This document shows, one piece after another, positions 36,291-45,294 of a DNA stretch of 64,000 nucleotides (position 1 is its first letter; the number at the start of each line of letters is the position of its first letter). The position numbers and the translations under genes were made by a program. The notes under the pieces were generated by a model, which was not told where the DNA came from, searched no databases, and saw only the letters and a list, made by a program, of their open reading frames with translations. Source of the stretch: Caldicellulosiruptor acetigenus (GTDB lineage: Bacteria; Bacillota; Thermoanaerobacteria; Caldicellulosiruptorales; Caldicellulosiruptoraceae); assembly GCF_026914305.1 (NCBI RefSeq), contig NZ_CP113866.1, positions 248,001 through 312,000 of the forward strand, in the 5' to 3' direction.

Positions 36291-36524
36291 TTATTCCCAG
36301 TACAACAGGCTAAAAAACATATTTGCAAGCTTTGCCTGCTCTTCAAGAATGTTTTGAGGTGTTGTACCAAAACAAATAGGCACAATTTCTCTTGACTCCA
36401 AAGTTCACAAATCTGTAATTAGCTCAAACACCTTTGCAATCTTGTATCTGAATTCATCTTGTGCACAACTATTTTCAAAGCTTTTGCAAAAGTTCTGGTA
36501 GCTTTCACAAAATATCCTATACAT
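36291..36524 (-). pseudogene. Small conserved-looking gene with in-frame TGA
   Basis: Reverse-strand frame of 78 codons starting at an ATG (36524) behind a GGTGAGG site and ending at TAA (36291-36293), but broken by TGA at codon 40 (36405-36407). The first part begins MYRIFCESYQNFC and ends KVFELITDL; the second runs from TLESREIVP to FFSLLYWE. Both halves read as natural protein in the same frame, so this is a single gene with a nonsense change or an internal deletion that left a stop. No selenocysteine gene context is seen. Function unknown. Confidence 0.65.
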
Positions 36525-36598
36525 TGTACCTCACCTTGAAGATTTGCAGGTTTTAAAAACTATTATACACTAGTTGATAAAGAAATAAAAAAAATAAA

Positions 36599-36636
36599 AG
36601 GGCAGCTGAAAATTGCAATATTTCAAGCCGCCCTCT
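36599..36636 (-). terminator. Terminator of the FmdB-type gene
   Basis: On the reverse strand GGGCGGCTTGAAA pairs imperfectly with TTTTCAGCTGCCC and is followed by TTTTATTTTTTTTATTT. Confidence 0.75.
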
Positions 36637-36638
36637 TA

Positions 36639-36857
36639 TTAAAACCCACAAGACCCGCCGCAGCATCCGCTTGAGCATGAATATCCGCCGCTGTCTGAAC
36701 GCGAAGATGAGATTATATTGACGCTTTTGAAAACTGCCTCAAGCTCATGACTGTGGCAGTTTGGACATTCAATCTCTTTGTTTTCCCTCTCTTTAATAGA
36801 TGCTCTAACATTGAACTCCTCACCGCATTCTTTGCATCTCAAATCATAGAATGGCAT
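36639..36857 (-). CDS. FmdB-type zinc ribbon regulator-like small protein
   Basis: The 72-residue protein begins MPFYDLRCKECGEEF and has the paired CxxC motifs (CKEC and CPNC) of the FmdB/CxxC_CXXC_SSSS zinc ribbon, followed by a Ser/Gly/Cys-rich tail (SCSSGCCGGSCGF). The family is common in anaerobes; FmdB was proposed as a regulator of formamidase, but the general function is unsettled. Start ATG 36857, eight bases after AAAGGAG; an ATG six bases earlier sits too close to that site. Confidence 0.88.
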   Translation of the reverse strand: MPFYDLRCKECGEEFNVRASIKERENKEIECPNCHSHELEAVFKSVNIISSSRSDSGGYSCSSGCCGGSCGF

Positions 36858-37032
36858 ACCCATCACTCCTTTTATTTTGTTTGCTAAATATATTATAGCT
36901 TCTAATCCGGCAAAGGTCAATATACATATTAGGGGTATAAGGTAATATTTCTTCACGATCAATTAAATTTACAAAAGTCCGCAGATAGATAATAGGATAA
37001 CAAATAATAACCAAGTATTTATATAGAAATAC

Positions 37033-37076
37033 TTGACATTCTCATCACATTGCTTTATAATTGAAAATGAAAATCA
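37033..37076 (+). promoter_or_regulatory. FTR1 promoter with Fur-like box
   Basis: Consensus TTGACA (37033-37038), 17-base spacer, TATAAT (37056-37061). Directly after the -10 lies TGAAAATGAAAATCA (37062-37076), matching 11 of 14 fixed positions of the 7-1-7 Fur box TGATAATNATTATCA. Repression by Fur when iron is sufficient is expected. Confidence 0.7.
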
Positions 37077-37106
37077 ATTTCAAAAACACAGAAAGGAGTT
37101 TTTGGT

Positions 37107-37826
37107 ATGGTTCAGGGATTTGTAATTGCTTTTAGAGAGGTTTTTGAGATAATTCTTGTAGTTGCTGTGATGATTGGGGTTATTCAAAAGCTTAACCAAA
37201 AGGATTTACTAAAGAGTTTGAATATTGGGCTGGTATTAGGGATTGTTTTGAGTGCATTGCTTGGTATTATTGTATTTGCCTTTTATGAGAGCTTGGAAGA
37301 GTCCTTTGAGGGAGTTGAGATAGCATTAAAAGCTTTACTGGTGATTCTTATTACATGGTTTTTAGTTTTAGCTATTAAATATCAGAAAAGAGATTTAAAA
37401 CAGCAGACTTATGAAAAGGTTGTTAATTTCCAAAAATATTCATATGGAATTTTTCTCCTATCTCTTGTAAATGTTCTGCGAGAAGGAGCGGAACTAGTAA
37501 TATTTTCATTGGCTTCATTTTCCAAGGATAAATCCTTAACTTTATTCTACGGGATTGGTTTGGGGATATTTGCAGCTGTGCTTTTGGGCTACTTTGTATT
37601 TAAGCTTTCTAATAGAATAAATATAAGACTCTTTTTCATTGCCACAGCATTAATCTTGGTGATTGTTTCGTCTGAAGTTTTAAAAGACTTGGTTGAAGAG
37701 ATTCTTAAAGAAGGGTTAAAAACTCAAAATGAGGTTATTCCTACTGCTCTGAGCTTTGTATATATTTTGGTATTCTTAGTCTTGATGGTAAGGTCAAATA
37801 TCATTTCAAGGCAGAAAACAGAGTAA
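37107..37826 (+). CDS. FTR1 family iron permease
   Basis: The 239-residue protein has seven membrane segments and two REXXE iron-binding motifs: REVFE (10-14) and REGAE (125-129), the hallmarks of FTR1/EfeU permeases. It lacks the long N-terminal domain of FtrA-type versions and no EfeO/EfeB partner is nearby. It likely moves iron across the membrane; the direction and oxidation state are not shown by sequence. ATG start after AAAGGAG. The Fur-like box supports iron control. Confidence 0.88.
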   Translation: MVQGFVIAFREVFEIILVVAVMIGVIQKLNQKDLLKSLNIGLVLGIVLSALLGIIVFAFYESLEESFEGVEIALKALLVILITWFLVLAIKYQKRDLKQQTYEKVVNFQKYSYGIFLLSLVNVLREGAELVIFSLASFSKDKSLTLFYGIGLGIFAAVLLGYFVFKLSNRINIRLFFIATALILVIVSSEVLKDLVEEILKEGLKTQNEVIPTALSFVYILVFLVLMVRSNIISRQKTE

Positions 37827-37915
37827 AGGTTAAATCTTGTAATATTTCCCCCGCAACAAAAATATATTTTTACTGACAAGTCCATTTGAAATTGCATAGG
37901 GGGAAAGATGTTTTG

Positions 37916-39391
37916 ATGGATGCTGATATCTACAGAGAAATAGCCAAAAGGACAAACGGTGACATTTACATTGGTGTGGTTGGACCTGTCAGAACAGGAA
38001 AGTCCACCTTCATAAAAAGATTCATGGACCTTTTTGTAATTCCAAACATTGAAGATGAGTATAAAAAAGAGAGAACAAAGGATGAACTTCCGCAAAGTGC
38101 GCAGGGCAAAACCATAATGACAACAGAACCCAAGTTTGTTCCTAATGAAGCTGTTGAGATAGTGCTATCAAGTGGTGCAAGGCTGAAGGTACGGCTTGTT
38201 GACTGCGTTGGATACCTTGTTGAAGGTGCAATGGGACACTTGGAAGAAAACCATCCGCGCATGGTCACAACACCGTGGTTTGAAAAGCCAATCCCGTTTG
38301 AAGAGGCAGCAGAGATTGGCACTAAAAAGGTCATCCAGGACCACTCAACGATTGGGATAGTTATCACAACAGATGGCACAATTACTGATATACCACGAGA
38401 AAACTACATAAAGGCAGAAGAGAGAGTGATTGAAGAATTAAAACAAATCAACAAACCATTTGTGATTGTTCTCAACACCGCAAAACCCTACTCACCCGAC
38501 ACACAAGAGCTCAAAAAAGATCTTGAAGAGAAGTACAAAATGCCAGTTTTGATTGTCAACTGTCTTCAGATGCAGATTGAGGATGTAAAGAGGATTTTAG
38601 AGACAGTACTGTTTGAGTTTCCTATTGTTGAAGTAAAGATTAACCTGCCCAGATGGTTTGACGAGCTGGAAGATGAGTCGTGGCTCAAAAAAGAGATTTA
38701 TGAAAAGATAAAAGAATATGCAGAAAAACTTAACAAAATCAGAGATATAACAGACCAGCTTGAAGTTTTAAAACAACATCCCCAGATTGACAGGTGTGAG
38801 GTTGTAGGAATAAATTTGGGAGATGGGAAGAGCGAGCTTTCAATTTACTTCAAAGAAGGGCTTTTGTTCAAGATCATTGAAGAGGCAACCGGGTTTGAAA
38901 TAAAAGGCGAGCATCATCTTGTAAGACTTCTTTGCGATCTTTCGCAAATAAAGAAAGAGTATGATAAGCTAAAAGATGCTCTTAATGAAGCAAAAGAAAA
39001 GGGATACGGTATTGTTGCACCTGCTTTGGATGAGCTCAAGCTTGAAACACCTGAAATAGTAAAAAGAGGAAACAGCTTTGGTGTAAGACTCAAGGCCTCT
39101 GCACCATCTTTGCACATCATAAGAGTGGAAGTTGAGACAGAGGTGTCACCAATTGTTGGAACAGAGAAACAGAGCGAAGAACTTGTGAACTTTTTGATGA
39201 AAGAGTTTGAAGACGACCCAAAAAAGATTTGGGAGTCAAACATATTCGGAAAATCGCTTCATGAGCTTGTAAAAGAAGGGCTTCAAAATAAGCTTCTAAG
39301 GGTTCCAGAAGATAGCCAAGAAAAGCTCAGAGAGACTTTGCAGAGGATTATAAACGAAGGAAGTGGAGGGCTTATTTGCATAATCCTTTAA
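37916..39391 (+). CDS. spoIVA: Stage IV sporulation protein A
   Basis: The 491-residue protein matches SpoIVA in length and layout: an N-terminal ATPase domain with Walker A GPVRTGKS (23-30), a DCVGY switch-like motif, a helical middle and a C-terminal self-assembly region ending in GGLICIIL. SpoIVA polymerises on the forespore surface as the base of the spore coat, using ATP. ATG at 37916 with AGGGGGA about 12 bases upstream; a TTG at 37913 is equally placed. Its presence suggests sporulation or a retained remnant of it. Confidence 0.95.
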   Translation: MDADIYREIAKRTNGDIYIGVVGPVRTGKSTFIKRFMDLFVIPNIEDEYKKERTKDELPQSAQGKTIMTTEPKFVPNEAVEIVLSSGARLKVRLVDCVGYLVEGAMGHLEENHPRMVTTPWFEKPIPFEEAAEIGTKKVIQDHSTIGIVITTDGTITDIPRENYIKAEERVIEELKQINKPFVIVLNTAKPYSPDTQELKKDLEEKYKMPVLIVNCLQMQIEDVKRILETVLFEFPIVEVKINLPRWFDELEDESWLKKEIYEKIKEYAEKLNKIRDITDQLEVLKQHPQIDRCEVVGINLGDGKSELSIYFKEGLLFKIIEEATGFEIKGEHHLVRLLCDLSQIKKEYDKLKDALNEAKEKGYGIVAPALDELKLETPEIVKRGNSFGVRLKASAPSLHIIRVEVETEVSPIVGTEKQSEELVNFLMKEFEDDPKKIWESNIFGKSLHELVKEGLQNKLLRVPEDSQEKLRETLQRIINEGSGGLICIIL

Positions 39392-39393
39392 AA

Positions 39394-39430
39394 CAAAAAG
39401 GTCCAAACGCTTTGTCTGGACCTTTTTGTG
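39394..39430. terminator. Bidirectional terminator between spoIVA and glycosidase genes
   Basis: AAAAAGGTCCA pairs with TGGACCTTTTT around a 12-base loop. Confidence 0.85.
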
Positions 39431-39432
39431 TT

Positions 39433-42072
39433 TTAATACCCTCTTGCAAGATAAATATACCCTTTTTCAACATCACATGCAAGGTTTATACTTTTTGTGC
39501 TTGATTTTGAAAGTAAATTATTTGATGATGCATATCCGATGTAAAGAGTATCGTATCTTTCTACACGGGTGTAATCGCTTGTGGGGCAGATGATCATTGA
39601 AGGTGCTTTTCTTGATTTTGAAAGTCTTATGAGTATATCCTTTTCATGTTGCCTGAGACTTTCAAAGGGGATGTCCAAAACAACAATCAGTGGTTTTTTC
39701 TCAGCTGATAGATTTTTAATCCTAATCCACTGATAGAACGAAAAGTCCAAAATTGAACCACTTTTGGTTCTTAAAAATACTATGTTGAACTTTTCATTCT
39801 TTTCGTATGGTGGGTTGTCCTTTTCAAGACTGTAGCATTTCAAATAGCTGCCAAGATTTGACTCTACCTTTTTCTTAATATCACTTGGCAAACTTTCAAA
39901 ACTCTTTGTCAGGAAAATTACAGATGATTTTGCAAGCTTCTCATCAAACTTTGCAACATACTGATTTATACTTTCAACAGGTGGTGTATTTACAATATCG
40001 CCTGTGAGATTGTCAATCCAGATGTAGCCTTGCGTCTTTTGCGGAATGAGAAGAATATAGTCTAAGGTTTTGTAACTCTCTACATTTAAGGAATAGCTTT
40101 TGAAATTGTCGCTTTTAAGCTGCGCAATCTCAACCTCTTTTTGCGTGCCATTTAGCATTTTAAAGCCAAGGTAGACTTTGACGTTTTTTGCACAAAGGTC
40201 AAATGAAATTTTACTTATATTTGTAAGATCAACAGGAGTTTTAAAATCAAGCTTGAAACTTTTGCCTTTTATTGAAGAGATGCTAAAGTATATCTTGTTT
40301 GAATATTTTCCCTGTGTCTTGTTCTTAGATGAAAGAAACATCGAAACACCTTTTGGCCAGCTCAAGGCAAAGTAGTCAAACGACCTTAGAAGCTGTGTAG
40401 TTTGACCTATCCCAACGGGTATACTGCATTTTAAATCTTTGTAAGTAAATGTTATAAAGCCTCGGAAGTCAGATTTTGCTCTAAAAACTCCGTCTTTGAA
40501 CTCAAAAGCTGGATTTTCTTCTACTTGAACTTTTCTTGGGTCTATCTCTTTAAAGTGACCAACCTTATCTTTTATATAAAACCTCAGCGCTGCAGACTCA
40601 CCGGGCAAAAGATTAATCTGCTTTTTGCTTGTGGTCAAAATCTCTGGCTTGTACACCGAAATCTTTTTTTGTGCAAAAGCTTTTTGGTACACATCTTCAT
40701 ACACACAAGATATTGTAACAACACCATCTTTGTAAGGAGTAAATATGCCATCTTTTATGTCTATCTCATAAGCATCCTGGTACACCTTCAAATATACAGC
40801 ATCGTATGTGATTGTGTTGTAGAACCTGTCCTTTGCAAAAACCTTTATAGGATACTCTTCGCCTGCAAAAATCTTGTCAGGACAGTCTATATAAAATGTG
40901 GCAATTTTATCATCTCTGTATTTGTAAAAAGCTGCTATGCTGTCAAATACCTTTCTGGTCTCACCTGTGTTGTAAAAGGCTTTGAGGTTTCCATCGTTGT
41001 CCTTTGCAATAAGCTGTGTGGAATACCCGCCATCAAGGTTTATGGCTGTCCACACTCCAATTGACTGCAAAAACATTGCAAGCTCACCTTGTGATAGGCC
41101 AATGCTCTTTCCATTTCGGCCGTCAACTGCAACAAGATAGAGGTATCGACCGGTTTTGTCAATGCCAATTGCAGAGCGCGGATGCCTTCCTGCAATCTCA
41201 TGTGTAAAAGTTAGTATTTTGCCATCTTTTAACAAAAAGGTATTACCGGATGCCGCAGCTTTTATTCTCTCAAGTGGAATGGAAAGGTCTATCTTTAAAC
41301 TTACTTTGTCGCCTACTTTGAAGTTTGTTTTTAGGTTTTTTGCATAGTTTCCTGTTGCTGCTAAAAGATATTCATCCTTATCCAAGGCTACAGCTGGAGC
41401 TTCTTCTCTGATATCCGTGATGATACCATCTTTTATGATGATCTCCACAATTCCCTTGTACTTGTTTCCGATGGTTTTTCGAACATAGTCGCCTGTGAAC
41501 AAAATAGGGTATGTCAAATCGCCTGTGAACTTGTTTATGTGTGCAATCTTGAATTCATAGCCAGAATCTATATTTACAAGCTTGTATGAAAGACCGTTTA
41601 TATAGTCAAAAAGAATTTCATTTGAGTTTGTGTACACAAAAGCCGGGAAGGTATTTTGCTTATTATTTGGTGAAGATAGAATCTTGCCACCTGATACAGA
41701 AATTCCAATTGGCCAGATTTTATTGTAGTCTGTCTTAGTGTTTGTGTAAAAGAAGTTTGCGTTTATTGCGGCAACGGGATTTTTGTCGATTTGGTTGTAG
41801 ACCATGTTATAGACAAAATCACCGGTGTTTGCAACGCTTGACTTTAGCACATCAAAGTCAAATCCGCCATCTATAAGGTCAAGCTTTATGCAGTTTATAT
41901 CCACAAACCCCTCATCTGTCAAAAGTTCGTATTTTTCATAATACGTGCGAGGAGCAATCTGCTGTGTTGTTTTAAATCTCAAGATTTCTGTATACGGCTT
42001 TGCAAATGCTGATAGAACGAGCGACAAAATTGTCGCAAATGACACAAAGCTTAAAAACTTTTTCATCTTCAT
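39433..42072 (-). CDS. Secreted phosphodiester glycosidase (NAGPA) family protein
   Basis: The 879-residue protein has a signal peptide (cleaved near AFA-K, residue 25) and an N-terminal NAGPA-type domain (about 60-380): AAINANFF, RHPRSAIGID, LYLVAVDGR, GLSQGELA and AINLDGGYSTQL follow the family order. NAGPA domains remove terminal sugars from phosphodiesters or act on wall and exopolysaccharides. Residues 400-530 look like Ig-like modules and 550-700 like a carbohydrate-binding beta-sandwich; the last 150 residues are unassigned. Single gene with ATG start (KM repeated at residues 2-4). Substrate unknown. Confidence 0.82.
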   Translation of the reverse strand: MKMKKFLSFVSFATILSLVLSAFAKPYTEILRFKTTQQIAPRTYYEKYELLTDEGFVDINCIKLDLIDGGFDFDVLKSSVANTGDFVYNMVYNQIDKNPVAAINANFFYTNTKTDYNKIWPIGISVSGGKILSSPNNKQNTFPAFVYTNSNEILFDYINGLSYKLVNIDSGYEFKIAHINKFTGDLTYPILFTGDYVRKTIGNKYKGIVEIIIKDGIITDIREEAPAVALDKDEYLLAATGNYAKNLKTNFKVGDKVSLKIDLSIPLERIKAAASGNTFLLKDGKILTFTHEIAGRHPRSAIGIDKTGRYLYLVAVDGRNGKSIGLSQGELAMFLQSIGVWTAINLDGGYSTQLIAKDNDGNLKAFYNTGETRKVFDSIAAFYKYRDDKIATFYIDCPDKIFAGEEYPIKVFAKDRFYNTITYDAVYLKVYQDAYEIDIKDGIFTPYKDGVVTISCVYEDVYQKAFAQKKISVYKPEILTTSKKQINLLPGESAALRFYIKDKVGHFKEIDPRKVQVEENPAFEFKDGVFRAKSDFRGFITFTYKDLKCSIPVGIGQTTQLLRSFDYFALSWPKGVSMFLSSKNKTQGKYSNKIYFSISSIKGKSFKLDFKTPVDLTNISKISFDLCAKNVKVYLGFKMLNGTQKEVEIAQLKSDNFKSYSLNVESYKTLDYILLIPQKTQGYIWIDNLTGDIVNTPPVESINQYVAKFDEKLAKSSVIFLTKSFESLPSDIKKKVESNLGSYLKCYSLEKDNPPYEKNEKFNIVFLRTKSGSILDFSFYQWIRIKNLSAEKKPLIVVLDIPFESLRQHEKDILIRLSKSRKAPSMIICPTSDYTRVERYDTLYIGYASSNNLLSKSSTKSINLACDVEKGYIYLARGY

Positions 42073-42111
42073 GCTTGCCTCCAGTCTTTTGTTATGAAAA
42101 ATCGCAAGAGT

Positions 42112-42819
42112 TTAGTCTTTTAACCCCCATATATTTCTCTTTATAGCATTAAAGACCAAATCCTTGGTTGCAGGGTGAAACTGTTTTAAGCTTTTTACAA
42201 ACTCTTTCATTCTTTGCCTGTTAGTTTTTCCATTTGCAGGGCATGGATTTGTGATTACAGGAAGTTCGAGCTTTTTTGCAGCAGACCTCAGGTCATGCTC
42301 TTTTAAATAAATCATGGGTCTTATCGTTGTTATCTGGGTTCTGTCAAGGTATGTCTTTGGCGAAAAACAGTAGATTCTTCCTTCAAAAAACAAGCTCAGG
42401 AAAAATGTTTCAACCACATCATCTAAGTGATGTCCGAGCGCAACCTTGTTGCAACCCAGACTTTTTGCTGTGGAGTTGAGTATTCCACGGCGAAGGTTTG
42501 CGCAAAGCGAGCAAGGGTTTTCTTCTTTTCTGATATCAAACACAATCTGTTTTATTTGCGATGGAACAAGATGAAATTCAACATCTATTTTATCACAAAA
42601 TTCTTTGATTGGCAAAAAATCCATTCCTTCAAATCCCATATCAACTGTGATGGCAACAACATCAAACTTTTTGGGGTAAAATCGTCTCATAAAGCTCAAA
42701 GTGTAGAGCATGGTAAGACTATCTTTTCCGGCAGACACACCAACCGCAATTTTGTCGCCATCTTCTATCATCTCAAAATCTTCTACCGCTTTTCTGACTT
42801 TGCTAAAGATATGCTGCAT
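42112..42819 (-). CDS. TtcA-family tRNA thiolation ATPase
   Basis: The 235-residue PP-loop protein has the nucleotide motif GVSAGKDSLTML (27-38; SGGKDS-type with Ala replacing one Gly), a NPCSLCANLRRG motif with the CxxC that holds a Fe-S cluster in TtcA, and a closing NPCPANGKTNRQRM. TtcA makes 2-thiocytidine at position 32 of tRNA, but relatives modify other positions or use other sulfur carriers. It lies just before a tRNA cluster on the other strand. ATG start. Confidence 0.82.
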   Translation of the reverse strand: MQHIFSKVRKAVEDFEMIEDGDKIAVGVSAGKDSLTMLYTLSFMRRFYPKKFDVVAITVDMGFEGMDFLPIKEFCDKIDVEFHLVPSQIKQIVFDIRKEENPCSLCANLRRGILNSTAKSLGCNKVALGHHLDDVVETFFLSLFFEGRIYCFSPKTYLDRTQITTIRPMIYLKEHDLRSAAKKLELPVITNPCPANGKTNRQRMKEFVKSLKQFHPATKDLVFNAIKRNIWGLKD

Positions 42820-42928
42820 TTTCTTTCTTCCTCCAAATACTATTATTTTGATTTACATTGTAGGCATTATTAATTATACCATGCATAGCACAGAACAAAG
42901 AAGTTAAAAATTTCCTGTGTTTAACCTC

Positions 42929-42957
42929 TTGACGAAAACAAAAAATGATGTTATCAT
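42929..42957 (+). promoter_or_regulatory. tRNA cluster promoter
   Basis: TTGACG (42929-42934), 17 bases, TATCAT (42952-42957), 14 bases before tRNA-Pro. Confidence 0.65.
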
Positions 42958-42971
42958 ATAAATGCTGATGG

Positions 42972-43048
42972 CGGGGTGTAGCTCAGCTTGGTAGAGCACG
43001 TGGTTTGGGACCATGGGGCCGGAGGTTCAAGTCCTCTCACCCCGACCA
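42972..43048 (+). tRNA. tRNA-Pro (TGG)
   Basis: Cloverleaf with acceptor CGGGGTG/CACCCCG, discriminator A, encoded CCA, anticodon TGG in GGTTTGGGACC. Confidence 0.95.
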
Positions 43049-43065
43049 TGAGAAGAAAATAGGTA

Positions 43066-43095
43066 TTGACAAAGAAGAGTAGTGTGTGCTAAAAT
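43066..43095 (+). promoter_or_regulatory. Second tRNA promoter, upstream of tRNA-Tyr
   Basis: TTGACA (43066-43071), 18 bases, extended -10 TG-C-TAAAAT (43087-43095). It allows transcription of Tyr-Thr-Lys-Arg apart from tRNA-Pro. Confidence 0.65.
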
Positions 43096-43135
43096 ACAGA
43101 AGCGTCGGTTTTGAAGTTGTCTGGAAGTTAAACAT

Positions 43136-43220
43136 GGAGGGGTACCCAAGTGGTCAAAGGGGGCAGACTGTAAATCTGTTGCCGCAGGCTTCGTTGGTTC
43201 GAATCCAACCCCCTCCACCA
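43136..43220 (+). tRNA. tRNA-Tyr (GTA)
   Basis: 85 bases with long variable arm, acceptor GGAGGGG/CCCCTCC, encoded CCA, anticodon GTA in GACTGTAAATC. Confidence 0.95.
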
Positions 43221-43237
43221 TCTTGAGAAAAAATGGT

Positions 43238-43313
43238 GCTGGCGTAGCTCAATCGGTAGAGCAGCCGACTTGTAATCGGCAGGTTGCGGGTTCGAGTCCC
43301 ATCGCCAGCTCCA
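43238..43313 (+). tRNA. tRNA-Thr (TGT)
   Basis: Acceptor GCTGGCG/CGCCAGC, discriminator T, encoded CCA, anticodon TGT in GACTTGTAATC. Confidence 0.95.
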
Positions 43314-43341
43314 TTTAATTTAATAAAGCTAAATAAGAGGT

Positions 43342-43417
<76 letters not shown>

Positions 43418-43426
43418 TTTAAATGC

Positions 43427-43506
<80 letters not shown>

Positions 43507-43553
43507 GTTTTCAAGGGATTTGAGACTTGGAATAATATTACAAATTCATTTTT

Positions 43554-43575
43554 TACAGCTACCCTACAGCTACCC
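43554..43575 (+). repeat. Arm-type direct repeats near attL
   Basis: TACAGCTACCC occurs twice in tandem (43554-43564, 43565-43575). The 8-mer ACAGCTAC recurs three times near the other end. Probable binding sites for the integrase N-terminal arm domain. Confidence 0.7.
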
Positions 43576-43594
43576 GAGAAACTGTAAAAAATTA

Positions 43595-43629
43595 GGGTAA
43601 CTACTCCACCTCAGGAGTGGTTACCCTTT
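43595..43629 (-). terminator. Integrase gene terminator at the left end
   Basis: GGGTAACTACTCC (43595-43607) pairs with GGAGTGGTTACCC (43614-43626) with one wobble; on the reverse strand it is followed by TAATTTTTT. It overlaps the last codons of the integrase gene. Confidence 0.8.
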
Positions 43630-44711
43630 ATGTTTATCTGCTCAAATAGATGATTTAACTTCATTGCTGCAGCTTTCTTTATCTCTGGCATGACGTGAGA
43701 ATAGATATTAAGAGTTGTTGAGATGTCATTATGACCTAAGAGCTCTTGTACAACCTTTGGATGTTCATTGGCTTCTAACAATCTTGTTGCGTACGTGTGT
43801 CTTAAAGCATGAAAGTTTATATCAAGATTTGCCTTTTCAATTATGCGATAAAATACTCTTAAAAAATTTCTTGGTTCAATCGGAGTGCCAAGCTCTGTTG
43901 CAAAGACTAAATTGTTGTCTTCATATAAGCTTCCAGCTTGGAGCCTTTCTTCAAGTTGTCTTTTGCGATGTTCTTTTAACTCTTCTAAAATAACAGGTGG
44001 TACAGGAATTGTTCTTATACCTGCTGCTGTTTTGGGTTCTTGGAATGCTAACATCGTTTTTGTTGGCAGGTTCTTGTCGTATGTTTTTATTCTTCTGAGT
44101 GACCTTTTAATGGTTATTGTTCCCTCTTTAAGATTTACACAATCCCACTTTAAAGCAAGAAGCTCACCAAGCCTAACTCCACTTGCAAGAGCCAGCAAGA
44201 AGGCTGGTCTTAGTCTTTCACCTTCCAAGGCAGCTATAAACCTTTGCTGCTCTTGCAAGGTCAAGACTCTTATTTCATTTTTGGTCTTTGTTTTTGGCAG
44301 TGTTGTTGCTTCACTTACATTCCTTACTACTAACCCATTTTTTAAAGCCTGGTCTAAGGCTGAGTGCAATATAACGTGAATGTGTTTTATAGTAGACAAA
44401 GAAAGTCCATTTCCATATTTGGAGTTGTACAATGCTTGCAAGTGTTCAGGTCTTAAATCCTTGAGTTTATAATGTCCAATAGCTGGGACTATATGATTGT
44501 TGATAAGGCTTTCATACACTCCACTTTTTAAATCGTTCAATGCTTTTGCTATCTTGTCGGCAACTTCCTGTCTTGTCTTGCCATAAAAATACTGTCGCTT
44601 TTGCTTGCCGCTTTCATCTCTTCCTATGGTGATTTGACCGCACCAAAGCCCATCCTTCCTTCTGTATATACTGCCTTCATTATTCCCTCTCTTTTTGCTC
44701 TTGGCAGGCAT
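43611..44711 (-). CDS. int: Tyrosine recombinase integrase with shortened core-binding domain
   Basis: The 366-residue protein has an N-terminal arm-binding (AP2-like) region, GSIYRRKDGLWCGQITIG, and a full catalytic domain: Arg in ASGVRLGELLAL, HxLRHTYATR, LGHNDISTT and the tyrosine in NIYSHV. Between KSGVY and ESLINNHIVPAIG about 30-35 residues usual for the first helices of the core-binding domain are missing, so activity may be impaired. Start ATG 44711 after AAAGAGGTG; that site lies in the Uma2 gene, whose stop is one base upstream (coupled translation). It sits next to attL as expected. Confidence 0.9.
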   Translation of the reverse strand: MPAKSKKRGNNEGSIYRRKDGLWCGQITIGRDESGKQKRQYFYGKTRQEVADKIAKALNDLKSGVYESLINNHIVPAIGHYKLKDLRPEHLQALYNSKYGNGLSLSTIKHIHVILHSALDQALKNGLVVRNVSEATTLPKTKTKNEIRVLTLQEQQRFIAALEGERLRPAFLLALASGVRLGELLALKWDCVNLKEGTITIKRSLRRIKTYDKNLPTKTMLAFQEPKTAAGIRTIPVPPVILEELKEHRKRQLEERLQAGSLYEDNNLVFATELGTPIEPRNFLRVFYRIIEKANLDINFHALRHTYATRLLEANEHPKVVQELLGHNDISTTLNIYSHVMPEIKKAAAMKLNHLFEQINIKGNHS

Positions 44712-44712
44712 T

Positions 44713-45294
44713 TTATAACACCTCTTTGATTGGCGCAAAGTCTATAACAAGGTCTTCAAAGATACTAACTTTGACCTTGTCATTGAATGTGTAAACTTCT
44801 GGCGGCAAGTAATCTTCATTGTTTTTGAGTCTGTATACAAAGATTGTTTGGTTGTTAGGGTTGACAATCCAATACTCTTTGACTTTAAACTGATTATACA
44901 GGTTTAGCTTTCTTACGTAGTCGTGAGATGGATTATATTCTGACACAACCTCAATTATCATCTCAGGAGCTCCAAAACAACCTCTTTCAGTAAGTTTTCT
45001 CTTATCACATATGATTGAAATATCAGGCTGAACAACGTTTTTTGCTTGCTTTTCATCCTGCCCTTCTTCAACAAGAACAACATCAAATGGAGCTGTATAA
45101 ACTTTGCAGGGCTTGTTGTTTTGCTTAATATAATTACCAATACTTAGTGTAAGTTCAAAAATAATTTCTTGGTGCACTCTTGAAGGTGCAGGGCTCATAT
45201 CATAAATAACACCATCAATGAGCTCAACCCTTGCGTCTTCTGGAAATTCAAGATAGTCTGCATATGTGTAAATCTTAGGCATTCTTGCTTCCAT
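44713..45294 (-). CDS. Uma2 family (DUF820) nuclease-like protein
   Basis: The 193-residue protein has the PD-(D/E)XK fold of Uma2: VELIDGVIYDM, VVQPDISIICD (metal Asp) and IEVVSEYNPSHDYVRKLNLYNQFKVKEYWIV (Glu and Lys). The family is abundant in cyanobacteria and thermophiles; its role is unsettled. ATG 45294 overlaps the end of the Xre gene by 20 bases, and the stop is next to the integrase start, so the three genes form one transcript. A second intact copy and a fragment lie outside the element. Confidence 0.85.
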   Translation of the reverse strand: MEARMPKIYTYADYLEFPEDARVELIDGVIYDMSPAPSRVHQEIIFELTLSIGNYIKQNNKPCKVYTAPFDVVLVEEGQDEKQAKNVVQPDISIICDKRKLTERGCFGAPEMIIEVVSEYNPSHDYVRKLNLYNQFKVKEYWIVNPNNQTIFVYRLKNNEDYLPPEVYTFNDKVKVSIFEDLVIDFAPIKEVL

